Shown: positions 16,159-24,539 of the stretch, in pieces | Layout: each line of letters begins with the position of its first letter | Position numbering within the stretch: the stretch's first letter is position 1 | NCBI RefSeq assembly: GCF_000688375.1 | Contig: NZ_JIAF01000004.1 | Coordinates: forward strand, 1,984,001 to 2,048,000 | Direction: 5' to 3' | Origin: Prevotella sp. HUN102 | GTDB taxonomy: Bacteria; Bacteroidota; Bacteroidia; Bacteroidales; Bacteroidaceae | Length of the DNA stretch: 64,000 bases | Notes under the pieces: generated by a model | Told to the model about the DNA's origin: nothing | The model's database searches: none | What the model saw: only the letters and a program-made list of their open reading frames with translations | Made by a program: the position numbers and the translations under genes

Positions 16159-16199
16159 TAAAAAATAAGGTGGAAAGCACATTATTTGCTTTCCACCTT
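16159..16199 (-). terminator. Intrinsic terminator of pheS
   Basis: Arms 16167-16179 and 16187-16199 pair over 13 bp (AAGGTGGAAAGCA and complement) around a 7-nt loop. On the minus strand the stem is followed by ATTTTTTAAG. It lies 73 bp after the pheS stop codon. Confidence 0.8.
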
Positions 16200-16271
16200 G
16201 TTCATTTATAAGAAGATATTAATTTCTTATCCTTTTATTTTTGCTTTCTTATTCTTTTGCCTCACTTGCCT

Positions 16272-17312
16272 TTAAAGTGCACTTTCAAATTCTTTCAGGA
16301 ATCTTACGTCGTTTTCGGAAAACATACGGAGGTCGCTGACACGATACTTAAGATTGGTAATGCGCTCAACACCCATACCGAAAGCATAGCCAGTATATAC
16401 ACTCGAGTCAATTCCACAGGCTTCGAGATCGTGTGGGTCTACCATACCACAACCGAGGATTTCCACCCAACCGGTATGCTTGCAGAAACTACAGCCTTCG
16501 CCACCGCAAATATTACAACTGATGTCCATTTCCGCACTTGGTTCTGTGAATGGGAAATAGCTTGGACGGAGACGAATCTTGGTATCAACACCGAACATTT
16601 CACGGGCAAATGTAAGAAGAACCTGTTTCAGGTCGGTAAAGCTAACGTTCTTGTCTACGTAAAGCCCCTCTACCTGATGGAAGAAACAGTGGGCACGTGC
16701 GCTGATAGCCTCGTTTCGATATACACGACCCGGACAGAGAACGCGGATTGGCGGCTCGTGGGTAGACATATAATGCGCCTCATCGTTGGAAGTATGGCTG
16801 CGGAGAATAACGTTCTTTGTAACGTCCATCGTGTTTGAACGCTCAATGAAGAATGTATCCTGCATATCTCGTGCGGGATGGTCGGCAGCGAAGTTGAGCA
16901 TCGTGAATACGTGCTTGTCGTCGTCAATCTCCGGTCCCTGATAGAGCGTGAATCCCATACGGGCGAAGATGTCTATGATTTCGTTCTTCACAAGCGTCAA
17001 TGGATGGCGGGTTCCCAAGCCGACAGGATAAGCCGTGCGTGTGAGGTCGATGTCGTCGCTCTGCGCTTCCTTCGTTTCAAGGCTCTCTTTCAAGTCGTTG
17101 ATTTTATCCTGCGCAATGGTCTTCAGTTCATTGATTTTCATACCGACTGCCTTCTTCTGATCGGCAGCTACGTTACGAAATTCATTCATCAACGCATTAA
17201 TCTCGCCTTTTTTGCTGAGATATTTCAGACGAAGCAGTTCCACCTCTTCAGCATTTTTAGCCGAAATGGTGCTTACTTCTTTCAGGAGTTCTTCTATCTT
17301 TTCTAAGATCAT
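16272..17312 (-). CDS. pheS: Phenylalanyl-tRNA synthetase alpha subunit
   Basis: At 346 residues it has the usual length. The N-terminal coiled-coil tRNA-binding arm is followed by a class II core with motif 1 around HPLTLVKNEIIDIFARMGF, motif 2 around RTHTS-type LRSHTSNDEAHYM and VYRNEAISARAHCFFHQVEG, and motif 3 GFGMGVERI-like AFGMGVERITNLKY. The insert CNICGGEGCSFCKHTGW holds four cysteines that could bind zinc. The protein charges tRNA-Phe together with PheT, which is not in this window. It has its own promoter box 17 nt upstream and a terminator downstream, so it is a single-gene unit. Confidence 0.97.
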   Translation of the reverse strand: MILEKIEELLKEVSTISAKNAEEVELLRLKYLSKKGEINALMNEFRNVAADQKKAVGMKINELKTIAQDKINDLKESLETKEAQSDDIDLTRTAYPVGLGTRHPLTLVKNEIIDIFARMGFTLYQGPEIDDDKHVFTMLNFAADHPARDMQDTFFIERSNTMDVTKNVILRSHTSNDEAHYMSTHEPPIRVLCPGRVYRNEAISARAHCFFHQVEGLYVDKNVSFTDLKQVLLTFAREMFGVDTKIRLRPSYFPFTEPSAEMDISCNICGGEGCSFCKHTGWVEILGCGMVDPHDLEACGIDSSVYTGYAFGMGVERITNLKYRVSDLRMFSENDVRFLKEFESAL

Positions 17313-17329
17313 ATTCTTGAATTTTAGTG

Positions 17330-17337
17330 CAAAGGTA
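17330..17337 (-). promoter_or_regulatory. -7 box for pheS
   Basis: TACCTTTG followed by C on the minus strand, 17 nt before the ATG at 17312. Confidence 0.65.
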
Positions 17338-17411
17338 CAATTTATAATTTGAACGAGGAAGACACCATAAGAAAAAATGTGCTTTTACTACATTATTAAA
17401 AATAAATATCG

Positions 17412-17419
17412 TACTTTTG
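17412..17419 (+). promoter_or_regulatory. -7 box for the DUF4348 lipoprotein gene
   Basis: TACTTTTG, 26 nt before the ATG at 17446; divergent from the pheS box. Confidence 0.6.
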
Positions 17420-17445
17420 TACAAAATTTGAGAACTAAGATTATT

Positions 17446-18297
17446 ATGAGAAAAGCAGTTTTATTCGTTGTTGTAATCTGTGCAGCGATGATAGTTGTAA
17501 CTACCGGCTGTACGAACAAGAAGCCAGAGGTGGTGGATACCCCACAAGTTGCTACGGCATTGATGGACACTACTGTGAACGATTCCATTGATTCAGTAAT
17601 GGCAGTAGTTGAGGAAACGCCTATGCCAAAGGCTGCCGACCAGTTGTTCGACGATTTCTTCTTCAATTTTATGTCCAGTAAGAAATTGCAGTTGGCACGC
17701 ACGAACTTCCCCTTACAGGTAATTGACGGAAAAAAGACAACTACCATCGAGAAGAAGAACTGGAAAATGGACCACTTCTATCGCTCACAGGACTATTACA
17801 CTTTGATTTTTGACGACGAGAAGCAGATGGAAATTTCAAAATCTACTGAAATCGACAGTGTGATAGTAGAAAAGATCCACCTGAAAGCAGGCAAGGTGGA
17901 CCAGTACTGCTTTGACCATTTCGACGGAAAATGGAAGTTGAACCAGATACGCAAGGTTACGTTTGATGATAACCACAACGGTTCTTTCCTGCACTTTTTG
18001 CCAAAACTGTTTGCCGGAAAGGATGTTTCTTGCATAAAGAACCCATTGCCGTTCTATGGTCCAAATCCCGAAACAGGCGAAGGCGACAACATCAACACGA
18101 CGATTCCTGCAAGTGCGTGGAAAGACTACGTGTCTGTTCCTAACGATATGATTTACAATGTGCTCTATGGTCAGAAGAACAAGGAGAGCAATCAGAAAAT
18201 CCTCACTTTCCGAGGATTGGCTAACGGTATAGAAACGCAGCTCATCTTCAAAAAGAAAGGCAACAGATGGCAGTTGGTTAAAATCAACGCAGCATAA
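17446..18297 (+). CDS. Lipoprotein, DUF4348-type
   Basis: The 283-residue precursor has a signal peptide with lipobox TTGC (Cys near residue 23), then a Thr/Val/Asp-rich linker and one globular domain from about residue 65. That domain includes FDDFFFNFMSSKKLQLART, DHFYRSQDYYTLIFDD and a C-terminal RGLANGIETQLIFKKKGNRWQLVKI. The pattern is that of DUF4348, a Bacteroidetes lipoprotein family without known function. I chose ATG at 17446 because the promoter box falls between it and an upstream in-frame start. It is likely anchored in the inner or outer membrane facing the periplasm. An 86-bp gap separates it from murB. Confidence 0.82.
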   Translation: MRKAVLFVVVICAAMIVVTTGCTNKKPEVVDTPQVATALMDTTVNDSIDSVMAVVEETPMPKAADQLFDDFFFNFMSSKKLQLARTNFPLQVIDGKKTTTIEKKNWKMDHFYRSQDYYTLIFDDEKQMEISKSTEIDSVIVEKIHLKAGKVDQYCFDHFDGKWKLNQIRKVTFDDNHNGSFLHFLPKLFAGKDVSCIKNPLPFYGPNPETGEGDNINTTIPASAWKDYVSVPNDMIYNVLYGQKNKESNQKILTFRGLANGIETQLIFKKKGNRWQLVKINAA

Positions 18298-18383
18298 TCA
18301 TCGGGCGCAGAAATCTTGCAGAAGTACAGCTCTGAGAAGCCCGTTACTTTATGGATTCTGACCAAAAGGATTAAATTAGAACA

Positions 18384-19388
18384 ATGAAAGACCTCAAAGA
18401 TTATAGTTTATTAAAGCATAACACCTTCGGCATTGACGCAAAATGCCGAAGGTTTATTGAATATACATCCGTGGAGGAGGCACGGCAAGCCGCCGCAATG
18501 CTGACGGATGAAGACCGTCCTCTGCTCATTTTGGGAGGAGGCAGCAATCTTCTGCTGACAGATGATTATAAAGGTACGGTGCTTCATTCGGGAATCAACT
18601 ATCTGAAACAGATAGACGAGGAAAGAGTGAAGTGTGGTTCGGGCTATGATTGGGACAGATTCATAGACTATTGTGTAACGCATCAACTCTACGGCGCAGA
18701 GAATCTCTCCATCATTCCGGGCGAAGTTGGTGCCAGTGCCGTGCAGAACATCGGTGCATACGGCGTGGAAGCCAAGGACTTGATAGAGGAAATAGAAGCC
18801 GTTGAGATTGCTACCGGCAACATTCGTGTGTTCAGGAACGAGGAATGCGAGTACAGCTATCGGCAGAGCAAGTTCAAGAAGGAATGGAGAGACCGATACC
18901 TGATAACCTCCGTAACCTATCGGCTTTCCAAAAACTACGCACCAAAGCTCGATTATGGCAATATCCGTTCGGCATTGGCAGCCAAAGGCATTGAAAACCC
19001 TACGGCAACCGAACTCCGCAAAACCATCATTGAGATAAGAAATGCGAAACTTCCCGACCCAAAGGAATTGGGAAATGCAGGCAGCTTCTTTATGAATCCC
19101 ATTGTTTCAAAGGCTAAATACGATGAGCTGGCAGCACAATATGCCAATATGCCGCACTATACGATAGACACCGACCACGAAAAGATACCTGCCGGATGGA
19201 TGATTGAACAGTGTGGATGGAAAGGAAAGTCGCTCGGCAATGCCGGTGTCTACGAAAAGCAAGCACTCGTTCTCGTGAATCTTGGCGGTGCAAGCGGCAG
19301 CGACATCGTTCGCCTGTGCGAAGCTGTTCAGAAAGACGTGAAAGAAAAGTTCGGCATAGAGATATATCCGGAAGTGAATGTAAGGTAA
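18384..19388 (+). CDS. murB: UDP-N-acetylenolpyruvoylglucosamine reductase
   Basis: This 334-residue flavoenzyme catalyses the NADPH-dependent second step of UDP-MurNAc formation in cytoplasmic cell wall synthesis. FAD-binding motifs LILGGGSNLLLTDDY and IIPGEVGASAVQNIGAYG are present, the catalytic serine lies in GNAGSFFMNP, and the C-terminal glutamate lies in IEIYPEVNV. The insert with YRQSKFKKEWRDRYLI marks type I MurB, the E. coli class. The gene precedes the metallo-beta-lactamase-fold gene by 53 bp and is probably co-transcribed with it. Confidence 0.96.
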   Translation: MKDLKDYSLLKHNTFGIDAKCRRFIEYTSVEEARQAAAMLTDEDRPLLILGGGSNLLLTDDYKGTVLHSGINYLKQIDEERVKCGSGYDWDRFIDYCVTHQLYGAENLSIIPGEVGASAVQNIGAYGVEAKDLIEEIEAVEIATGNIRVFRNEECEYSYRQSKFKKEWRDRYLITSVTYRLSKNYAPKLDYGNIRSALAAKGIENPTATELRKTIIEIRNAKLPDPKELGNAGSFFMNPIVSKAKYDELAAQYANMPHYTIDTDHEKIPAGWMIEQCGWKGKSLGNAGVYEKQALVLVNLGGASGSDIVRLCEAVQKDVKEKFGIEIYPEVNVR

Positions 19389-19441
19389 AGCCGCCTTCAA
19401 AAGCCACTTCGCCAGTATTTGGAAAAGTTATCAGAACTGCA

Positions 19442-20203
19442 ATGAAACTACAATTTTTAGGAACAGGTACTTCTAATGGCGTACCGGTAATAGGATGCGA
19501 TTGCGAGGTTTGCAGAAGCACGAATGCCAAAGACAAGCGTCTCAGAACGTCTGTTTTGTTGGAAACGGACGACACGCGCATACTGATAGATTGCGGACCA
19601 GACCTCAGACAGCAGTTGCTGCCGCTGCCATTCAGAAAGATTGACGGCGTATTGATAACGCACATTCACTACGACCACGTGGGAGGTATCGACGATTTGC
19701 GTCCTTACTGCAAATTGGGCGATATTGATGTGTTTGCGAAAGAAGACACCTGCAACGGCCTACGTCATAATTTCCCCTATTGTTTTGCTGAAAACCTCTA
19801 TCCCGGAGTGCCAAGACTGACCCTCCACGCAATAGAACCTCACAAGGCTTTCCGCATTGGCGGGATAGATATAATGCCGATAGAGGTGCTTCACGGCAAG
19901 TTGCCTATCCTCGGTTTTCGGATTGGAAAACTGGCTTATATCACGGATATGAAAAGCATCAGCGATTCAGAGTTACCTTATCTGCAAGGAGTAGAAACGT
20001 TGATAGTGAGTGCTTTGCGTTGGGAAAAGGAACACCACTCCCACCAGTTGGTAAAAGACGCCATCGAGTTTAGCGACAGGATAAAGGCAAAACAAACTTA
20101 TTTGATTCACCTTACTGATAAAATCGGACTGCACAACGAAGCAGAAAAACTCTTGCCTATGAATGTTAAGTTGGCTTATGACGGCTTAACAGTTGATGTT
20201 TAA
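19442..20203 (+). CDS. MBL-fold metallohydrolase, PhnP-like
   Basis: The 253-residue cytoplasmic protein has the metal motif THIHYDHVGGIDDLRP and further His/Asp ligands (VLHGKLPILGFR, ITDMKSISDSEL, HSHQLVKDAIEF). Near the N-terminus, GTGTSNGVPVIGCDCEVC carries closely spaced cysteines that in PhnP-type phosphodiesterases bind an extra zinc. PhnP acts on cyclic phosphoribosyl phosphates, but no phosphonate genes are nearby, so the substrate here is uncertain. ATG at 19442 is chosen over an upstream start inside murB because the fold begins at MKLQFLGTG. It follows murB closely. Confidence 0.88.
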   Translation: MKLQFLGTGTSNGVPVIGCDCEVCRSTNAKDKRLRTSVLLETDDTRILIDCGPDLRQQLLPLPFRKIDGVLITHIHYDHVGGIDDLRPYCKLGDIDVFAKEDTCNGLRHNFPYCFAENLYPGVPRLTLHAIEPHKAFRIGGIDIMPIEVLHGKLPILGFRIGKLAYITDMKSISDSELPYLQGVETLIVSALRWEKEHHSHQLVKDAIEFSDRIKAKQTYLIHLTDKIGLHNEAEKLLPMNVKLAYDGLTVDV

Positions 20204-20284
20204 CTGAACTTTTAGGAGCAAGGGATGACTATTGACAAATTGACAAGAGGGCAGATGATTTAGTAGATTGACAGACTGTCTTAT

Positions 20285-20292
20285 TATCTTTG
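20285..20292 (+). promoter_or_regulatory. Orphan -7 box, plus strand
   Basis: TATCTTTG followed by C; no open reading frame with support starts downstream. Confidence 0.45.
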
Positions 20293-20487
20293 CAGTATTT
20301 TGGTCATTTCTTGGATTTACGAAATGATATGCTTGTAAATTTATCCACTTACTGCCTTGCATTCCGAGTTCAAGGATAGTCCCGAAATCCATAATAGAAA
20401 ATGAATAATCTTGACAAATATGTCTCTATAATTCCATTATTTTCAGCAGAATATTTTTATTTTTCAAATATGCGAAATATGAGAGTG

Positions 20488-20495
20488 CAAAGATA
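20488..20495 (-). promoter_or_regulatory. Orphan -7 box, minus strand
   Basis: TATCTTTG followed by C on the minus strand, reading toward the 3' end of the MBL gene; no supported gene follows. Confidence 0.45.
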
Positions 20496-20646
20496 AGCAA
20501 CTATATATCAGCAACTTGTCTCTGAATTATGGAGCTATGTGCAATGATTTCCTTTTGATTAGTTCTCGAACAGAAGAATAAATCGGAGTAAATGACTTCT
20601 TTTTTGAGCTTTTCTGTCGTCTTTTAGTGTATCATTTTAGCGAAAA

Positions 20647-20671
20647 GCGTATTGCATTCTTCGCACGATTG
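20647..20671. repeat. Fragment of the dispersed two-hairpin repeat
   Basis: GCGTATTGCATTCTTCGCAC plus the next five bases resembles the core of the better copies at 32169, 36135 and 50894, but the partner arm is missing. Confidence 0.5.
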
Positions 20672-20895
20672 AATTTCTATCTTCGGATATTCGGCAATCA
20701 ATCTTACGAAAATTGGATTTCAACTGTCAAAACAAAGGTGTTGAAATCTCTAAATTGCTGAAAAAATATGTGCGATTTTTGGTAATCGAATTTTACAAAA
20801 ATCCGTCGTGAAAAACTTGCAGAGAATTAACAAAGGTTGGGCTGAAAGGCAATGTTAAATAAATATAGCTGATGGATAGAAGCAAAAAGATTTGC

Positions 20896-21195
20896 TTATT
20901 TCTTTTTTCCGAAGAGACTGAAAGGAGTCTTTCCACCTTTATTTCCACCAAATTTTCTATATAGTTTCCACCCGAGGATAAGTCCATCAACTATCCCCGC
21001 ACCTGATTTCATCAAACCCGCAAAACGCTTTGAGGGAGTTGCCACTCCTTCCTTAGGCTTATGGAAGATGCCGTTCCATAAAATGGCCATCTGATTATTG
21101 TCCTTTGTAATGTCGGTAAGCAACTGAGCCTTGCGCAAACGGATTTCACTCAAGGTCTTGTAAACGGGTTCATTCTTATCTGATGAGGTAAACAT
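20896..21195 (-). CDS. Small hypothetical protein of a YtxH/holin-type operon
   Basis: The 99-residue protein is basic, with a polar N-terminal helix (VYKTLSEIRLRKAQLLTDI), a glycine-containing hydrophobic segment (GAGIVDGLILGWKLYRKFGG) and a Lys-rich end. I do not recognise a named family. It is the third gene of a tight operon, starting 3 bp after the holin-family gene. Similar triads of a YtxH protein, a holin-family protein and a small basic protein are common in Bacteroidetes and are thought to be envelope-stress related. That role is inference. Confidence 0.75.
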   Translation of the reverse strand: MFTSSDKNEPVYKTLSEIRLRKAQLLTDITKDNNQMAILWNGIFHKPKEGVATPSKRFAGLMKSGAGIVDGLILGWKLYRKFGGNKGGKTPFSLFGKKK

Positions 21196-21198
21196 AGG

Positions 21199-21552
21199 CT
21201 ATTTTGACATTAAAAGACCTGCCAGAAATCTTACGAGAGGACGCTCCACAAGACGATGGCGAAGGAAGATGAACAATATGAGCAAAACCAGATAGCAGAA
21301 TCCCACGATGGCAAACGAGAGCGAGAGCGAGCCTATATAAGGTTCGAGCGCATAGACTGCGGCAAACGAGAAGTAGATAAGGGAAATCGTGAGCAAGCCA
21401 ACGAATACTGCCAGCAGGGCAATAACCGTCAGCAAGCGCACAACCTTCTCTATCACATCCAACTTCACGTATTCAGACTGAAGTCCGATGTAATGTTTTA
21501 CTACCTCAACGAGTTGGGCAATGGTTTCTACATTGTTGTCGTTAGAGAACAT
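21199..21552 (-). CDS. Phage-holin-superfamily-like membrane protein (DUF1469 type)
   Basis: The 117-residue protein has an amphipathic N-terminus (ETIAQLVEVVKHYIGLQSEYVKLD) and two membrane helices (LLTVIALLAVFVGLLTISLIY and LSLSFAIVGFCYLVLLILFIF). This is the usual build of the phage_holin_3_6/DUF1469 family, which are host membrane proteins and not true holins. It lies 8 bp after the YtxH gene and 3 bp before the small basic gene, so the three should be co-transcribed. It likely acts in the cytoplasmic membrane; function unknown. Confidence 0.85.
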   Translation of the reverse strand: MFSNDNNVETIAQLVEVVKHYIGLQSEYVKLDVIEKVVRLLTVIALLAVFVGLLTISLIYFSFAAVYALEPYIGSLSLSFAIVGFCYLVLLILFIFLRHRLVERPLVRFLAGLLMSK

Positions 21553-21560
21553 ACGCTGTA

Positions 21561-21776
21561 TTAGAGAACGTCTGATGCAGCGTCCTTGATGTCTTCTACA
21601 AATTCGTCAGTTTCCTTACGGCTGAGCTTGATGTCGTGCTTCTTGCAGAAATCATCCACAGCATCAGAAATCTTTGTACGAGTGTCGGCACCCTTTTCAG
21701 GAGCACACAACAAACCGAGCGCGGCACCTGCGATTGCACCACCGAGGAAAGCACCGATATAGCCTAATGTCTTCAT
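21561..21776 (-). CDS. YtxH domain protein
   Basis: The 71-residue protein has one glycine-rich membrane helix (IGAFLGGAIAGAALGLLCAPEKG) followed by a charged, helical tail (KISDAVDDFCKKHDIKLSRKE). The motif ending in APEKG is the YtxH/GvpP signature. It leads a three-gene operon with a holin-family protein and a small basic protein. YtxH-type proteins are often induced by stress, but nothing in the sequence proves that here. Confidence 0.88.
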   Translation of the reverse strand: MKTLGYIGAFLGGAIAGAALGLLCAPEKGADTRTKISDAVDDFCKKHDIKLSRKETDEFVEDIKDAASDVL

Positions 21777-21945
21777 AATTCTTTTATGTTATAAGTTAAA
21801 CTAAATGTTTATTATCAAACGCAAATGTACTAAAACTTTCTCATTTCATCAATGTTTATAAATCTTTTTTGTGTTAAAAAACTTGTAAATGATTTATTTA
21901 ACAAACTTTAGGCGCGTCAGAGCGTGGTATTAGCGTCTTATTTTG

Positions 21946-21953
21946 TATCTTCG
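21946..21953 (+). promoter_or_regulatory. -7 box (variant) for the SPOR lipoprotein gene
   Basis: TATCTTCG followed by C, 59 nt before the ATG at 22013; one base away from consensus. Confidence 0.5.
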
Positions 21954-22012
21954 CACGATAAAAGTTTGAAACTAAAATAAATAAGTATAATCAAGATAAT
22001 AATAAAAGTTTT

Positions 22013-22504
22013 ATGAAGAAATTGATGATTTTAGGTGCAGCGGTATGTGTTGCAATGGCATTCACAGGTTGTAAATCAAGCGAAAGCGCATACAAGAAGG
22101 CTTATGAAAAGGCTAAATCACAGGAGCGCACAGGTTACAATGAAAACGCAACAGAGTCATCAGATGTACCCGTAGTAGCACCGGTTGAAACTCAGCCTGT
22201 TACCGAAACTCCAGTTTACGATAACTACGACAACGAGACTGTCCGCAAGGAAAACGTATCCGTGGTTAGCGGCTCGGGCTTGAAGGTTTACAGCGTAGTC
22301 GTTGGTTCATTCCGCAACAAGGCAAACGCAGACGGTTTGCAGCAGCGTATGCGCAATTCCGGCTACGATGCACAGCTTGCTTACAACTCTGAGAGAGATA
22401 TGTATCGTGTAGTGGCTTCTACATACGACAGCAAGGCTTCTGCCGTTCAGAGCCGTAACCAGTTGCGTTCACAGTTCCCTGACGCTTGGTTGCTTTCTAA
22501 GTAA
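22013..22504 (+). CDS. SPOR domain lipoprotein
   Basis: The 163-residue precursor has a lipobox FTGC (Cys at residue 20), a disordered Glu/Thr/Pro-rich linker and a C-terminal SPOR domain (about residues 88-163: LKVYSVVVGSFRNKANADGLQQRM through PDAWLLSK). SPOR domains bind peptidoglycan stripped of stem peptides, often at the division site. The protein is therefore probably a periplasmic cell wall lipoprotein. Its stop codon overlaps the ruvX start by one base (TAATG), so the two genes are translationally coupled, with def and a TPR gene following. Confidence 0.9.
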   Translation: MKKLMILGAAVCVAMAFTGCKSSESAYKKAYEKAKSQERTGYNENATESSDVPVVAPVETQPVTETPVYDNYDNETVRKENVSVVSGSGLKVYSVVVGSFRNKANADGLQQRMRNSGYDAQLAYNSERDMYRVVASTYDSKASAVQSRNQLRSQFPDAWLLSK

Positions 22505-22923
22505 TGGGCAGAATACTGTCAGTAGATTACGGAAAGAAAAGAACAGGTCTGGCAGTCACCGACCCATTGCAGATTATTGCCAATGGGCTGGTGACTGTTG
22601 CCACATCTGAACTGTTCGATTTCCTGAACGATTACATCAAAAAGGAAACGGTGGACAGAATCGTTGTGGGCAGACCTCTTCAACTGAATGGCGAACCCAG
22701 CGAGAATCTGGCTCGTGTGGAGCAATTCGTGAACCGTTGGAGAAAAGCCGTCCCGGCTATTCCGATAGAGTATTACGACGAGCGTTTCACTTCTGCCATT
22801 GCACATCAGGCGATGATTGCCGGCGGAGTGAAGAAAAAGACACGCAAAGAAGATAAAGGATTGGTTGATGAGATTTCAGCAACTATCATCCTTCAGGACT
22901 ATATGAGGTCGAAGGGCTTATAG
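22504..22923 (+). CDS. ruvX: Putative pre-16S rRNA nuclease / Holliday junction resolvase YqgF
   Basis: This is a 139-residue RNase H-fold protein of standard length. The first catalytic Asp lies in ILSVDYGKKRTGLAVTDP, the second acidic site in IVVGRPLQLNGEPS, and the C-terminal motif in YYDERFTSAIAHQAM and KKKTRKEDKGLVDEISATIIL. The family processes the 5' end of 16S rRNA in the cytoplasm; a Holliday junction role was proposed earlier. It overlaps the SPOR lipoprotein gene by one base, a common Bacteroidetes arrangement, and def follows 153 bp later. Confidence 0.94.
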   Translation: MGRILSVDYGKKRTGLAVTDPLQIIANGLVTVATSELFDFLNDYIKKETVDRIVVGRPLQLNGEPSENLARVEQFVNRWRKAVPAIPIEYYDERFTSAIAHQAMIAGGVKKKTRKEDKGLVDEISATIILQDYMRSKGL

Positions 22924-23076
22924 GGCTAAAGGAATATGACTCCTCAATTTGTTGAGGATAAATACACTTTTCCCTATCGGAATATTCCAACTGCCCCATC
23001 TTTACAGGATGCCGGCAGCTTCTTCACACTCATAAGAACGGGGCCAATTGCCCAATAAAAAAACAAATAATAATAA

Positions 23077-23637
23077 ATGATTTTACCAATTTATACATTT
23101 GGGCAACCGGTGCTTCGCAAAGTGGCAGAGGATATTCCTTTGGACTATCCGGACTTGCAGCAGCTCATTGCCGATATGTTTGAAACTTGTTCGGCAAGCG
23201 ATGGCATTGGCTTGGCAGCTCCTCAGATTGGAAAGGCAATCCGTCTCGTTGTGATTGACCTTGACGTTATTTCAGAGCATTTCCCGGAATACAAGGGATT
23301 CAAGCACGCATTTATCAATGGGCATATTCTGGAACTTGACGATACGGAAACGGAAACAATGGAAGAGGGCTGTCTTTCGTTGCCGGGCATACACGAGAAT
23401 GTAACCCGCGCTACCCGTATCCGTGTGAAGTATGTTGATGAGAGTCTGGAAGAACACGATGAATGGATTGAGGGCTATTTGGCACGCGTTATTCAGCACG
23501 AGTTCGACCATATTGAGGGAAAGGTGTTTACAGATCGCATTTCCCCATTCCGTAAACAGATGATTGCCAAGAAAATGAAGGCTTTGCAGAGTGGACGTTT
23601 CAATTGCCACTACAAGGTAAAGCCTGCAAACAAATAA
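23077..23637 (+). CDS. def: Peptide deformylase
   Basis: This 186-residue enzyme removes the formyl group from nascent proteins in the cytoplasm. All three motifs are intact: GIGLAAPQ at residues 43-50, EGCLSLP at 97-103 with the metal-binding Cys99, and HEFDH at 141-145. A short insert (ISEHFPEYKGFKH) between motifs 1 and 2 is usual for Bacteroidetes. The stop codon is 3 bp before the TPR gene, so the two are in one operon. Confidence 0.97.
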   Translation: MILPIYTFGQPVLRKVAEDIPLDYPDLQQLIADMFETCSASDGIGLAAPQIGKAIRLVVIDLDVISEHFPEYKGFKHAFINGHILELDDTETETMEEGCLSLPGIHENVTRATRIRVKYVDESLEEHDEWIEGYLARVIQHEFDHIEGKVFTDRISPFRKQMIAKKMKALQSGRFNCHYKVKPANK

Positions 23638-23640
23638 ACG

Positions 23641-24330
23641 ATGTTTCGATGCTTCGTAATATGTCTGATAGCTTTGTTTGCGCTGCCTGCTTCTGCCCAG
23701 TACAACATCAAGAAGTTAATGGAGGAAGGACGGCGCACGCTCGATCAGGGATATTACGTGGCATCGTTGCAGATTTTCAATAGAATTGTAGCCTTAAAAC
23801 CAAATTTGTATGAGGCGTGGTACTTGATGGCTTTATCCAAATACCATCTTGAAGACTACAAAGGAGCTGATGAGGATTGCTTGGAGGCTCTTAAACTCCA
23901 GCCATATATCGCAGATATTTTTGAACTTTACGGAATGGCTTGTATCCGTGAAGAAAAGTACGATAGTGCCATTATGGCTTATACAAAGGCATTGGATATC
24001 AATCCCGACAATCAGGATTTCTGGTTCAATCGTGCTTATAGCTTTTATATGAATCAAAACAAGGAAGAAGCATCCAAACAGTTGGCATATATATTGAACA
24101 GATGGCCTAAATTTGAAGCTGCCAGATTGCTGGACGAGGAGATTCGGTCGGGAAGAAAACTGAAACGCAAGCCGGTGCAGTCTGCCAAAACAGATATGAT
24201 AAAACTCAGTTCGTTGAGTCGTGGCAGTTGGCTGATGCAGAGAATGCCGAAAGAAGACACAAAGAACACTCCGAATCCGTCTAAGGAAGGAGAGCTGAAG
24301 ATAAAGCACGATTTTATAAAACTTTATTAG
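23641..24330 (+). CDS. Secreted TPR repeat protein
   Basis: The 229-residue precursor has signal peptide MFRCFVICLIALFALPASA, then at least three TPR-type helix pairs (LQIFNRIVALKPNLYEAWYLMAL, CLEALKLQPYIADIFELYGM, YTKALDINPDNQDFWFNRAY). It is probably a periplasmic scaffold. The C-terminal tail after about residue 200 contains NTPNPSKEGE, which resembles the PSPSKGG peptide of the palindromic insert in Tex and may derive from a decayed copy of that element. It follows def by 3 bp and is separated from thrS by 209 bp containing the thrS promoter. Confidence 0.88.
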   Translation: MFRCFVICLIALFALPASAQYNIKKLMEEGRRTLDQGYYVASLQIFNRIVALKPNLYEAWYLMALSKYHLEDYKGADEDCLEALKLQPYIADIFELYGMACIREEKYDSAIMAYTKALDINPDNQDFWFNRAYSFYMNQNKEEASKQLAYILNRWPKFEAARLLDEEIRSGRKLKRKPVQSAKTDMIKLSSLSRGSWLMQRMPKEDTKNTPNPSKEGELKIKHDFIKLY

Positions 24331-24497
24331 TTTCACAGATTAAACTAACAGACTTGTTCCCAATTAAACAGGTTGTATTGGGCAATAATGCCTTTTCTGA
24401 AAAGATTTAGAGAGGTCTTGCTCGTAAATGCTGCTGTTTTGCAAATCTTGCAAACTATTTTCTCTACATTTTATTACCCATTCTCATATTTTAGTTG

Positions 24498-24505
24498 TAC
24501 CTTTG
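24498..24505 (+). promoter_or_regulatory. -7 box for thrS
   Basis: TACCTTTG followed by C, 34 nt before the ATG at 24540. No T-box is expected in this phylum and none was seen. Confidence 0.65.
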
Positions 24506-24539
24506 CTGCAATATTGATTTATAAAAACTAATTTGTATT

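Larger units (their letters stand above)
15942..16271. other. 330-bp spacer upstream of the TonB receptor unit
   Basis: It holds the receptor promoter box (15965-15972), the pheS terminator hairpin (16167-16199) and a perfect odd palindrome ACCTAAGTTAGGT at 16105-16117. Close by are GGTAT/ATACC inverted repeats (16115-16130). The palindromes lie about 165-190 bp before the receptor ATG and could be a regulator site. No gene is seen. Confidence 0.6.
20204..20895. other. 692-bp gene-poor region with two facing promoter boxes
   Basis: No convincing protein gene is seen. TATCTTTG boxes occur at 20285-20292 (+) and 20488-20495 (-), pointing at each other about 200 bp apart. A low-complexity stretch (20230-20280) is built from GACAAATTGACA-like units. 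A partial copy of the dispersed two-hairpin repeat lies at 20647-20671. A small RNA from either box is possible. Confidence 0.5.

Noticed and set aside
20186..20392. 68-residue minus-strand open frame
   Set aside because: It overlaps the 3' end of the MBL gene and encodes low-complexity repeats (VNLLNHLPSCQFVNSH) typical of translated spacer DNA.
21199..21552. Prophage remnant suggested by a holin-type protein
   Set aside because: This family is a host membrane protein usually found with YtxH; no other phage genes are near.
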